This document shows positions 35,366-46,052 of a stretch of DNA of 64,000 nt, piece after piece; position 1 is the first letter of the stretch; the number at the start of each line of letters is the position of its first letter. Source of the stretch: Apiospora phragmitis (Eukaryota; Ascomycota; Sordariomycetes; Amphisphaeriales; Apiosporaceae); the NCBI GenBank assembly GCA_038363925.1, contig JAQQWL010000006.1, positions 2,150,501 through 2,214,500 of the forward strand, read 5' to 3'. The notes below the pieces were generated by a model. That model worked only from the letters and a program-made list of their open reading frames with translations, had not been told where the DNA came from and did no database searches. A program made the position numbers and the translations under genes.

Positions 35366-36992
35366 ATGAGTCTCGTCACCAAGAAAGCCATTGTAAGTCT
35401 ACCTACAAATCCAGGAGGCATAGAAGGCGAAGAAGAAGAAGAAGCTAACCATGGAATCAATTGCGTCCGTAGGAGCTCGTCAAGCGGCCCATTCGCCTTG
35501 CCACTGCCCCGACCGCCCAACGGGCCTACATCAACACCTTCCTCTTCATCTCGACGTCTATCGCATTGCTATGCATCGCCGCCCTCGCATGGCCCGTCTT
35601 CTACTATAGCTACGTCCCCAAGAAGGTCGTTTCGTTGCCGATACATCTGCAGTACAAGTGAGTTATCTCCAGCAGTATCACTTCGTCATCCAATTATATG
35701 TATGTATGGGTGGGAGATATGAGACTAACTTGTGTGTCTGTTCGCTTCCAATAGTGCCGGTCTTAACCCATACGGCCTCGCCTCGCTGTCGCACGACCTC
35801 ATGCTCGACACGGCCTACGACGTCTCGGTCCACCTGACCCTCCCGCGCTCGCCGCCCAACCTGGGCCACGGCAACTTCATGGTGGCCCTCGTCGCGACGC
35901 GCTCGGTGCTCGAAGACCCGGCCCAGTCGTGGGGGCCCATGGCGCTTTCGACACCCGTCGACCCCTACGTCGACATCCTAGCGGCGCCGCCAGACCACGT
36001 CGTCTTCTCGTCGCGCCGGCCCGCCCTCTTGCCCTACGAGGACCCCTTCGTCTCGCGCGCCTCGCGCGCCCTGTTTCTGTTTGGCACGTCCTGGTCGGCA
36101 GCTCCTCGTCGTCGGCGGGGCGCATCACCCTCGACCTCCCCATGGGCGAGCTCGTCGAGTTCCGCGACCAGCTTCCCCTCAGCCTGTTGTTGGATATCCA
36201 GGCGGGCCCTACCCTGCAGATCTATGCGGCCCGCGTCGAGCTCGTCGCCCGTCTGACGGGCCTGCGCTGGCTCATGTACAACCACCGCATTCTCAGTTTT
36301 GTCGTCTGCACCGCGCTGTTCTGGTCCGCCGAGATGATTTCCATGGCCGCCGCCTGGGCCATTCTCATGTTCTTTTTCAGCGGCAGCGGCGGGGGCAACG
36401 GTGGTGTAGTCGGCCCCGCAACCCCACGGGTGGTGGTGGTGAGGATGATGGCGATTCTAGGAAACCGCCACCGCCGGGCCAACCCACGCCGGCTAAGGGC
36501 TTTGGTGGGGGCGGCGTGGTGGCGATCGCATCCGGCAAGCTGCCGGTAGCGCACGCCAATGGCCGCGAGCGGCAGCCGGCCATAAAGCGGGAAGAAGAGG
36601 ACGAGGAGCGGAACCAAAACGGATCCATGGAGCTCGTCCGGGCTCGGCGCGAGAAACGGCCGGAGAATGACAACAGCGGCGACAGGGGGATCAAGGAGGA
36701 AAGCGCCGAGCGTGGTCGACAACGCCCCCTGTCCTCGATAACAACGGCAGTCGCTTCGTCCTCCTCCTTGGGATCGCCGCGACAGTCTAAGAGGCAACGC
36801 GGGTCTGCCAGCGGAGCACGAGACACGGTTGTTAATGGTGGCGCGTACGAGGACGAGGGCCTCGACGATGAAGAGTACCAAGACATCGGCGACAGTGGTA
36901 GAGGTGCCGGTACGGGATCGAGTTACGGCCAAGGGGGTGACGGTTTGGTACGTCGTCGATCGTCGTCTTCGGGGAGCAACCTGCAACGATAA
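35366..36992 (+). CDS. SEI1: Seipin (lipid-droplet biogenesis protein), two single-base frame losses
   Basis: Exons are 35366-35392, 35473-35657 and 35755-36992; repaired length about 483 residues. A short N-terminus leads to TM1 (TFLFISTSIALLCIAALAWP), then the lumenal seipin domain (LPIHLQYNAGLNPYGLASLS, DVSVHLTLPRSPPNLGHGNF, MGELVEFRDQLPL) and TM2 (LFWSAEMISMAAAWAILMFF). The roughly 190-residue cytosolic tail is Ser/Arg/Asp-rich. Seipin forms ER rings at ER-lipid droplet contacts. The frame is lost at about 36079 (a base missing in CTGTTTGG; the text continues WHVLVGSSSSSAGRITLDLP) and again at C-run 36414-36417 (four C where five restore the frame before GGGGEDDGDS). Both halves on each side of the breaks are clearly seipin-like or open to the TAA. 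Confidence 0.85.
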
Positions 36993-38244
36993 GGGGACTC
37001 TCTCGTAGTCGAATTATGTTTATTATTTTGTTTCTGTTTCTCTTGTTTCTATGGTCCGAAGCAAGAGAAAGAAAGGCGCTTGATTTGGAATTTAGGGGGA
37101 GAAGGGGAGTAGGCAGAAATCGGCGTTTCTGATTTGTATTTGCTTCGACGGTGGGACTAGGTTGTTTCCCTACACATCCTCGGAAAGGGAGGCCAGTCCG
37201 CTGTATTGAGATGGGAGAATGAATACATCATGTATGCTGTAGGACTGGCTTCGGTAGGGGTTCGAAATTGGCACAGCAGGGTAGGACAAGAGAGAAGAGT
37301 AAGGGGGTTTGAAAGCAGCCCATCTCTTACTTATTTATTTTGGCACTTTATATCGAGATACCCCGGGAAAGGAAAGAGAGATAGTCCCTACATTTACAGA
37401 AACTAATGGTTCATTCATTTGCGATGTGCCTAAGTGGAAGGTGCGTACAGTCGAGCAAAAGGGGTCTGTCGAACAAAATGAAGCATTTCTCCCCTCGCCT
37501 CACATCTAGAAACCCGTTCACCATACGTGTTAGAGAGAAAACGGCGTGTTATGCACACGCGTATATTTTGTTTGTTTGTGTTTGAACATGATCTACCAAG
37601 AAAGCTGCGTGGCTCGCGTCTTCGCTGAACAGAGATGATGCTGTTTTGCCAGGCCAGACTTCGGGGGCACGCCGTCCGCAAGAATATGATTGATTTCCAC
37701 CCCTTGTCCAATGTCCTGATTCCTCATCGAAAATCCCTCCTCCACCCCGTGCAAAAAAAGGGCAAGGGCGGCCCCCGTTCCATCCCTCCTCTCTCTCTCG
37801 CTCTCTCTCCGCCACTCGCTTCCTTTCCTTTTGTCCCAACGCTTCTCAATATCGTTTCTAGAAGAAGTGGCACAAAAGGTCTTGGGCTCTGGAGGTACTG
37901 AAAAAAAAAGCTGTCGTACTTATCGTCCCTGGTTCCCTGAAATCCTCCCCCGATCAGAAACGCCCAGCAATGCTTGCCAACCATCTCTTATCTGGCACTT
38001 CATATTCGCTATAGAAGGAAGGGCCACACCGATTGTCCAAGTACCCAAGAGGATCCTGCTACGGTGCTGCGGTCATGGTAGGGATGGGCCTAGCGTCTTG
38101 CACGTGATAGGTGAATGCGGATATTGGTTATCACCTATACTTGGTGCCATATACTAGCCGAAGCTGGCAGATCATACTCGAATCGGCGCGTGTCGAAGAT
38201 GGTTCCACGGCCTGTATCAGCGTGCTGCACGGCCGATAACGGTG
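36993..38244. other. Intergenic, convergent 3' ends
   Basis: About 1.25 kb between the seipin (plus) and acidic-protein (minus) stop codons. It holds a CT-rich stretch at about 37786-37810. No gene seen. Confidence 0.5.
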
Positions 38245-40122
38245 CTACAGCTCTTCGTCCGATTCATCCTTGGGGCCCATTACAGCCCCAGGAGTTGCTA
38301 TCGATTTGCCCTTCTGCTCGGCGGTAGCTCTAGCAAGTACATCCCCTATCGCTGACGGGAATCCAGCAGATCGATCCATAGTAACGTCATCGCCACTCCC
38401 GCGTTGTTTCTTCAGCGGACTACCAATTGTCGTCGTATCATCCGAAAACGCTTGGGATAGCAGATTTGTGAGCCCACCAGCCGTAGCAGGCGCAGTACTT
38501 GATCCAGACTCGGTGGGCGTAGACCCAGCCGTTGGGCCATTGCTGGGCGACTTCCTAGAGGCAGCAGCGCTATCAGGCTCCGCCGAGTGCTGTCGCTTCA
38601 GCTAATCGTAAGGTCAGTACAACAAATCGAATAATGCAATAATGCGAGTGCTCAAGCCTGCACTTACACGAATACGGTCAATACCGGCTTTCAGTTCCGC
38701 TTGGAGCTCTGCATCCTCAGGGGCCAGGTGGGTCTTGACGTCCTTATCATCAGTATCCTCCATTTTGAGGAGCGGGTTTTTGCTATCGTCATCGTCGTCG
38801 TCACTGTCATCCATGGTGCCAGAAACGCTCTTTCTCGATTTGCGGCGTTGATTCGCCTCAGCGTCTTGGTCGCGGAAAGCGGAAAAGCCCACAGTGCCAG
38901 TGTTCTTGAGAGGGCTCAGCCCTGAGAAATCCAATTGCGTACTCCGCCTCTTAGCACCAGGAATAGTAGTCTTCGGATCCTTAGTGGAGGGCACGATGCC
39001 CATCTTAGCCAGTTGGCCTGTAGAATGTTAGCATAGCGAAGCAGTGGCTGGGATAGTACACAAGAACGCACGCTGTCCACGATAGAAGAAGGTAAAGGTG
39101 GCGTAAGGCTTATCCGGGCCGTCGATGCCGGTCACGGTCTGGGTGCTGATCGTTTTCGGATCCAGGGTCTTGGGCTTGGCGAAACTTGTGGTGTGTTCGA
39201 CATCAGCATCAATGGCACCGTTGCTGCCGCCTTGGTTCCCCTCGCCCTCGTCGTCGTCATCGTGGGCGTCGAATTGAGGCGAGTACTCGCCCTTCTTGAT
39301 CTCGCCGGAAGCTATCACGCGGAACATGGCGACCTTGATCTGGCCTGTCGCCTCGGGCGGCTCGTCGTCGTCGTCATCGGACATGGAGTCCGATTCGGAG
39401 TCGACCATGCTGTTGTCATTGTTCGCAGTCGGCGACTGCTCGGTACTGCCGTAGGCCAATATATCTCGCTGTTTCCCATTTTGGTCCAAGTTGGTGCCGG
39501 CGGCCGCCGACTTTTGACGGCGATGGCGCCTCTCAAACTTCTGCCTCCGCTTCTCTACCTTCTCGGCGGCATCGTGACCCTGCAAGTCCAGGCCGTTGAG
39601 CCACCGTTCCAGACCGACCTCGCGGAAGAGGAATTCGCGCTCGGCAAGGCCACCGCCCTCGCTGTCGGGGACTTGAACCCATCTACTATTGACCCATGTC
39701 TCTTCGCCAGGTCGTAGGAGCGTGGCCACTTCTTCCTTGGCTCTGCCGTCAAAGTAAATGTAGGCGGCAATGGTCTCGTTTTCCGAGTTGGTCATGGGAA
39801 TGTAGGGCGTTACGGTATTCGCATGTTTAGAGGGGTCCGAGGAGGCGGAGGGCAGCGGACCGGCATAGAGAGGCTTAGGGTGAGGATTGGCCTCGTTGGC
39901 CTTGGGGGTCGTGTAGGGAATGGGGGCGCCCGGGTTCAGCAAGGTGATGGAGATGGCGAAGCGGGCAGGTTCGTGCTTTTGGGTGTCGGTGTTCAGCTGG
40001 GGAGAGGGCACGGGTATATAAGTACTGATGCGAGACACGCGAGACTGCTTTTGCATTCCATGCTCGTGGAGCGGGGCTCCGTTGGCGTGGATGCTCACAG
40101 CGATGCCCTTGAAGCAGGGCAT
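38245..40122 (-). CDS. Conserved fungal protein with acidic tracts, function unknown
   Basis: Read right to left, exons are 40122-39072, 39017-38668 and 38601-38245; 585 residues, phases closing exactly. The introns are 54 nt (donor GTGCGT) and 66 nt (GTAAGT). The N-terminal 200 residues look folded (MPCFKGIAVSIHANGAPLHE, IAAYIYFDGRAKEEVATLLR, REFLFREVGLERWLNGLDL) and resemble the fungal DUF7918 type, a tentative match from memory. Later come a basic KKR/RRH stretch, two D/E-rich tracts (SMSDDDDDEPPE, DDSDDDDDD) and a short segment TFTFFYRGQRQLAKMGIVPS directly across the first splice junction. The C-terminus contains SPLKKQRG, a possible nuclear signal. A chromatin or nuclear role is only a guess. 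Start at 40122 is the first Met of the frame. Confidence 0.75.
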
Positions 40123-41743
40123 CGTGTATGGAATATAGTGGTTCTTGGGGAAGTGTGGGCAAAAGTTGGAGGCTTCGTTTCGAGGCCAAAAACCAGATAA
40201 AATGCGACAGTAAGAATGGTTCTGGCGGAGGGGTTGCTGGGGGAGAAAAAAGGGTGGTGGTCGAGTCGAGGCTGAGGCCGAGTCGGATTGCCTTGTTTGT
40301 TCGAGTGAGAAAGTCGAGGTTGAGCTGGAAGGTGGTGATGTGATGTGATACTGGGAAGAGCACTTGACCTGGTGTGGGTTGTCGAAACTCTCAACTCTTA
40401 AAAACCCAAGCCAAGCCAGAGACAGCTCAGAAGGTCAAATGGATCGATCAGATGAAGACTAACAGAATAAATCCAGAGCATGTATTTTTTTTTCTTCTCT
40501 TCTTTTCCTTCTCCTGCAGAAACTCGACAAAGGCCTTGTCTGCGTGTTCTATTGTTACTTTTTTTTCTTCCCTTCCCCTCAAAGCGATCCATCCAGGACG
40601 GACCAAAGGGGGGGGGGGGCAGTTAGGGATGGTCATGTTGTCCCTGTCCCTGGCCCTGGCCTATCTGGGTGAGGGGAGAGCTGGTTGACCGTAACTCCCA
40701 GCACAGCACATAGTACAGCACACTTCAAGAGCCGAAGTGGGCTTTGCAGGGCAACCCAGAGGCAGTTACCAATCAATCGGTGAGCTGCGGAGGGTCACAA
40801 TTACACTTGGCCAGCCTACTTTCTGCTTCAGCTGCTGGCTCCTCCCATCGTCCATCTGTACCTGCAGCGGTGAATCAAACTCTCCATCGATCGCACACTG
40901 TCTCCTATCAATACTGTATATATAGCCAAGTATAGAAGTACGTGACTTAGTCGAAATTCCAGCCGTTGAGCCTCTAGAGAAGAGAGCTCTCGTCCGATCT
41001 ATCAATGCACACGAAAGCTACCCCACCTGACTTGGCAGCACCAAAATGGGCATTCAAGAGGACATGACAAGCAATCTAGATCTATCTCCCACTGGTACTC
41101 CTTAGTTTAACCTGCCAGCTAACCTAGTAGGTAAATGGTGAGGCTAATGTGCAGAAGCCCAACAAGTACTGTACAGTACGTACGTTTAGGTATTATCAGT
41201 TGACTTGATTGATAACCGATAACAACTAACCTACTGCATCTACTTAGGTATGTCACATTCCAGAGAACTTATCACGCAACGTTTTCATGCAAAGCTATAG
41301 ACCAGTCCCGTAATTGGCTGGACTCGAGATGAGTGGCCTCGATGCCCGCCTGGCTTGTTGGTGAAAGCCAGCTTACCATGAGACTTGATCTTGGTAGCAG
41401 GTCACACAACTCGAAATCAATAGAACATAACCCTCATCACCTGTTAGCCCCATCACCGCCATGTCTAATAAATTCACAGTATCCCGAAGTGAGGCAGCGC
41501 CATGCCCTGTGCTCTGTGCTTCGATATGCCGGATACCCAAATTCGGTAGCACTCGGTGAATCGCCCATCCGCCGCTGCAAGTCCGTCGTAAGCGTATTTG
41601 AACTTGACTATCCAAGACGGTGCGTCGTCTTTGTCATTGCGAAGCCTGCAGGGATATGCACTGCTGTCCTTACTGCTACACCTGCAGCACGGGCGACGAT
41701 GACTTCCCAGGAAGCTGTCTTCGTCGCACGGGGGGGCGGGACG
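40123..41743. other. Intergenic
   Basis: About 1.6 kb. A G12 run lies at 40608-40619. There is no supported gene. Confidence 0.5.
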
Positions 41744-42217
41744 TCAAAGGCCCAGATAAAGGAGGTCGGAGAATTGTTGGAAAAGTACCCTGTCGTCGGC
41801 TCCGGTAGCACCTTGCATGCTTGTATCTCGTTGGGACACTTCTCGAGGGACCCCTCTCTCAAGAAGCAACTTCCCCGCGGCAAACCCCGGTGGGTGTTGC
41901 CAGGGCCCGTCGGATACACGACGCGATCGTGCGAAGTCAGCCGGTAGACGTTCCGGCGACAGATCGGCGAATAATGGGAAACCAGTCGGCCTGGGTTGGC
42001 ACCAGAAGACACAGCGAAGGCGTAGGAAGTAGATTTTGAGGGCGGCGGCGCGACTCTCTCGGTTGATGCACATCAGTTTGGGACAAGGTGACCGGTGGGC
42101 GTTTAGGACTTCAGAGAGAAGGATAGTCTGCGGTTCGACAAGAGTGCCGTATTTCCAGATCTTGAGTCGAAGCTCCGGAGGCAAGCGGGGAAACGGATGA
42201 AAGGAGGTTAGAGTCAT
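41744..42217 (-). CDS. 2EXR-domain-like protein, short, possibly decayed
   Basis: The start at 42217 gives MTLTSFHPFPRLPPELRLKI, the opening of the fungal 2EXR family. LMCINRESRAAALKIYF corresponds to the second conserved segment (usually H-V-C-R-E-S-R-x-x-A). After that, residues in this frame stop looking like the family and the frame ends at 158 residues, short for 2EXR proteins. The overlapping minus frame at 41608-42012 is also open, so a frame break near 42010 is possible, but I could not find text that clearly restores the family pattern. 2EXR genes are often multicopy and fast-evolving in filamentous fungi, with unknown function. Confidence 0.5.
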   Translation of the reverse strand: MTLTSFHPFPRLPPELRLKIWKYGTLVEPQTILLSEVLNAHRSPCPKLMCINRESRAAALKIYFLRLRCVFWCQPRPTGFPLFADLSPERLPADFARSRRVSDGPWQHPPGFAAGKLLLERGVPREVSQRDTSMQGATGADDRVLFQQFSDLLYLGL

Positions 42218-43656
42218 CTTTCTCTCGCGCGCTCTGGGTAATTCCTGCATCGGACAAAAGGCAGAGTAGGGGGGAATTATCGACAGCACGTCGTAGCATA
42301 CCACATTCCAGTCGCTCACACTGCTCCTCGAGCTGTGCCTCGAGGTAGCAAAGTAAACTGTACGGCAAGTCGCGAAGGTGGTAAGTAGATAGCGGCAACA
42401 ATGGAATAGAAGTTTGGGTTGGCGGTCAACGATTAGTGAAGCACGCAGGAAGAGAAACCCTCTTAGTAGAGTCCAGGATTGATGAAATATATACTTCCCT
42501 CAAAGCACACGAAGCCTCAGACCTAGATGAATAGCAGCCTGCAATGTCTTTCTACCCCTGATTCTCATGATGTGTGGCCTTGCCAAGAACCACAAGCTAA
42601 GTCGTCCCCAATATCCCGGGCACTTATTCTCCAGGCTGCCTTCCGGGACACCTTTTTTGTGGCCACTAAAAGCGTGTTTCGTTGGCGAAGAAGGTCGAAG
42701 CCTCGTTCACCGTGAACCAACAAATCGTCAAAGAGAGGGGAAAAACCCATCATCTACACAGGCCTGGCTCATGTAGTCAGTCTGTGGTGTGCCTCCCAAC
42801 TAAATCCAAGAGCCTACCGTCTCCTTCATGATGCGAAGGGAATGACGACAGGGGTGCTGGGTGTCGAAAGCGCCACGACAGTATAGAACGGAAGCAGAAT
42901 GGCAGGCAGCTCAAGACTCCGAAGTAGGTGAGCCCTGAACAACTCACAGTATCAAAAGGGGCTATTGGAGAATTGCTACAGATGGCGGCCGGCAGATGCT
43001 GGGGAGAATGTATGGGGTGGCCATGACAAGAGGGTTGGGGATGGCACACATCATGCAACTGGCACCACCAACCCGCCATATCTCACGTGCGGCACCGTTG
43101 ATTTCATTGACCAACAGGAAAAGCAACTCGGGATGACATCTGGGACCACGGTAGGGTCTTTCCAACGGCGATCTGAGTTGGAGCCATGAATAGCCGTCAA
43201 GGCCAAATAGCCACGACGTAGTGGTACTAAGCTGCCTCGTCTCAGGTTTTCATTCGCATACATTATGATATACAATACAATCAACCGATATTGTCATAGT
43301 TTTGATGAAATTTTTATTCGTGTGGGGGTATCCTCTAAGCTGAACCATGGCATTCTACAATGTCATCTCTATATTTCCAATCCCTTTTGTTCGTAATCTT
43401 CATTCCACTGTCTATCCGTCTTTTATGACGGCGACGTGGCAGTCATTACTGTATCCGTTGGGTGTCCAAAAAAGACCATGCAGGACCAAAGAGGTCGTCC
43501 GCGATGGGATTGGTGACTGACGGCGTACAAAGCCACCCGACTTCCTGATTGGATGGTCTTGAGGGGGTTTGCTGGCACATGGCTGGTCACCACCTAATTG
43601 AGGAGCTGTCCCAGTGGTACATCATCGATGACAAGGTTGGTTTTGTCGTGATTTGT
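42218..43656. other. Intergenic
   Basis: About 1.4 kb between the 2EXR-like start and the 3' end of the histone chaperone gene. No gene is supported. Confidence 0.45.
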
Positions 43657-44625
43657 TTAACCCTCCATCTCCTCATCCTCATCATCGTCGGAGTCGAGGT
43701 CAATGTCGCTGTCAATGTCGTCCTCGAGGAAGTAGTCGATGGCGCTGGGGAAGATGTCGTCACCGATGGTGACGGCAACGTCGTGTCCGGGGAGGGAAGG
43801 TCTCGACGTGCTCCTCGGGGAACTCCTCCTCATCCTCGTCATCGTCCTCCTCGTCGACCTCGCCGGCCTTGGCGCGCTTGGCCATAGCCTCAGCCTTGGC
43901 CTGGACGCTCTCGGCGGCGCTTGTCCAGCGGCCACGGTAAGAGAAGAAGTTGAAGAAGCTGGTAGCGCCCATCTCCTTCTCCTCGATCATGGCGGCGAGA
44001 GCCTTGTACTCGGGCATCTCGCGGGCCGCGGCGTCGCGGGCCTTGCGGGCGTCGCCGGAGAGAGCGGCGTCGAGCTGCTGGCTAGGGTTGGCCTTCTGCG
44101 CCTGCCAGAAGCCGTAGGCGGCGTCGGACAGACCCTCGGTCACGTCCTTGCCGGCCTTCCAGTTGATCTTGACGGGCTCGGAGACGAGGCCGGTGGAGCC
44201 GTCGTTGCCGTAGCGGTAGAAGAAGGTCTTGCGCAGAACGGTGTCGGCGAAGAAGTCGTTCTCCTTGAAGTGGAAAGTGATGGTCATGGAGCGGGGCTCG
44301 CCGAACTTGTCAATGCCAGTGTCGGTGGTCTTGGCGCTGGCAGGGATCTCCGGGCGGTCTACCTCGATGGCGGTCAGAGCCTGCTGGAAGATGACGTTGT
44401 CAGGGGGGTGATGGCGGCCTCGAGCTCGGACGTGGCCTTGTCGAAGACGACGCTCCAGAAGCCAGGGATCTTAGCAATGGAGTTCTGGCGCTTGGCGAAG
44501 ATGTCCTTGGTCATCAACCACTGCTTAGCGGCGATCTCCAGGTCAACGTCCGAGATGGCATCCTCGAACTGCTGGAGCTCCTTGATGACGGCGGGGTCGA
44601 TGACGATCTCCTCAGGCATAGACAT
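43657..44625 (-). CDS. VPS75: NAP/SET-family histone chaperone (Vps75-like), two single-base frame breaks
   Basis: Single exon read right to left from 44625; repaired length about 322 residues. The dimerisation helix (VIKELQQFEDAISDVDLEIA) is followed by the earmuff domain (KIPGFWSVVFDKATSELEAA, MTITFHFKENDFFADTVLRK, TSFFNFFSYRG) and an acidic tail (EEDDDEDEEEF and DDEDEEMEG) that binds basic histones. Vps75 presents H3-H4 to the acetyltransferase Rtt109; another SET-type member is possible. One base is missing in G-run 44403-44408 (six; seven restore PPDNVIFQQALTAIE). One extra base is present near 43789-43796, where removing a G restores LPGHDVAVTIGDDIFPSAID. A TATTTATA-like word at about 44762-44770 lies about 140 bp upstream. 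Confidence 0.85.
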
Positions 44626-46052
44626 GTTTGCTTGTGGTAGGGTGTGTACGAGTAAGGTCTATGAAGGAAAGAGAGAGTGGGATGTGTACGAGAGAGGGAC
44701 AGATGTGAAGAGATGACAAGAGTCGAAGGAAACCAGCGTCACAGCGACCGGAAAGCCATGGATATAAATATTTGCGCGACGGCCTGACCCGCCCCAAAAG
44801 TGACCGCTCTTTTTACCCGTTTGAGCAATCCAGGGCAGAGTGAAAGGGAGAAAAAAAATTCTTATAGTGCCTTCCATGTCATTGGCGGATCCCCTAAGTG
44901 GGTGACAACAAAGAAGTTTGAGAGTGCGACACTTGGATCTGCCACTTACATGGTGTTGCCTCTGGCTCTGGCGAATCCAATCGGACACATGCGGCTTGGT
45001 GACACACTTGGCGGCAAACCAGGCCAGACGAAGACTGCTTGCTTGCCCTGGCCTCGCACGCTGGCAGCCGAACAAAACAGAGGAACTTGAGCAGTGCTTT
45101 GTGGTGATGTCTGGTGTTTGTTGTTTGCCGCCTTAGGTAGTTCTTCTCTTCTCCCTGCCCTGTCCCGTTCGACCACTTCACTCTGCCTGACCACTATACC
45201 ACCAATTTTGTATGGCGGGGTAGTTGCCTGTAAGTTCAAGTAAAAATAATTTTGTTGCCATTTGCCCCGCCTACTTTACTTACAGTACCCGCCGGTGTCA
45301 TTCGCCCCACAGGGGTCTCCTCCTTTGGGAAAATTCGGCCTGAGACTAGAGATCTAGTCCTGCCCATCTGTGGAGTCTGCTAGATTCTTTCACAGATTTG
45401 CCCTCCCTATCGGCATGTATTTTCCCTACCCCTCTGCTACGATAGCCCGTCGATAGTTGCTATGGTGCCAAAGAGGCATAATGTGTGCCTTCGGTCAAGC
45501 CATCGAGGAAATTGGCCGTCATGCCTTGGAATCCAATAGAGCTGCCATGGAAGTCAAAAGTCTTCGCATAGTCTTCTTTTGTTCATCCGATGTGGGAGGA
45601 GTCTGTCTTGTAGTTATAGATCACAGTGACGATGATGTGGCATAGTATGAGCCAGACAACGCCCATGTTTCCAAATTGATGAGTTGCTGTTTCGTTTTTT
45701 ACCAACGCCAGAGTGGCCTGTTGCAAGTTAGCCTCTCACGGAGATGCTACCGGCTATATACTCCTCGTTCTTAGAGCAAGGGGTATGTATGACTGTTTAG
45801 GTCTAGGATAAGAATTCAACAAATAGGACTCATAACCTGTCTGATTAATGTACGCTTGACTTTGAACTGGGTATGTATTCATCTGACATATGATTTCAGA
45901 CCATGGTCTATTTCCCTTGGACGCCCGCTATATGAAAAGGCGCAGCATGCAAAGATTCCTCGCTGTCTCGAGAATGCCATCCACCCCTTTCTGGCCCGGG
46001 TGGCTCCTTTTCACGCCATCGTTAGCCATACTAGAACAGCTACTTTATGATA
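44626..46052. other. Intergenic
   Basis: About 1.4 kb from the chaperone promoter to the MCM10 stop codon. No gene seen. Confidence 0.5.

Noticed and set aside
36222..36986. 254-codon open frame antisense to seipin
   Set aside because: Shadow of the Ser/Arg/Asp-rich seipin tail, with no domain or start context.
43739..44716. 325-codon plus-strand frame opposite the histone chaperone
   Set aside because: Composition is the Val/Leu/Gly/Ala complement of the acidic/basic NAP protein. The minus strand shows clear family motifs.
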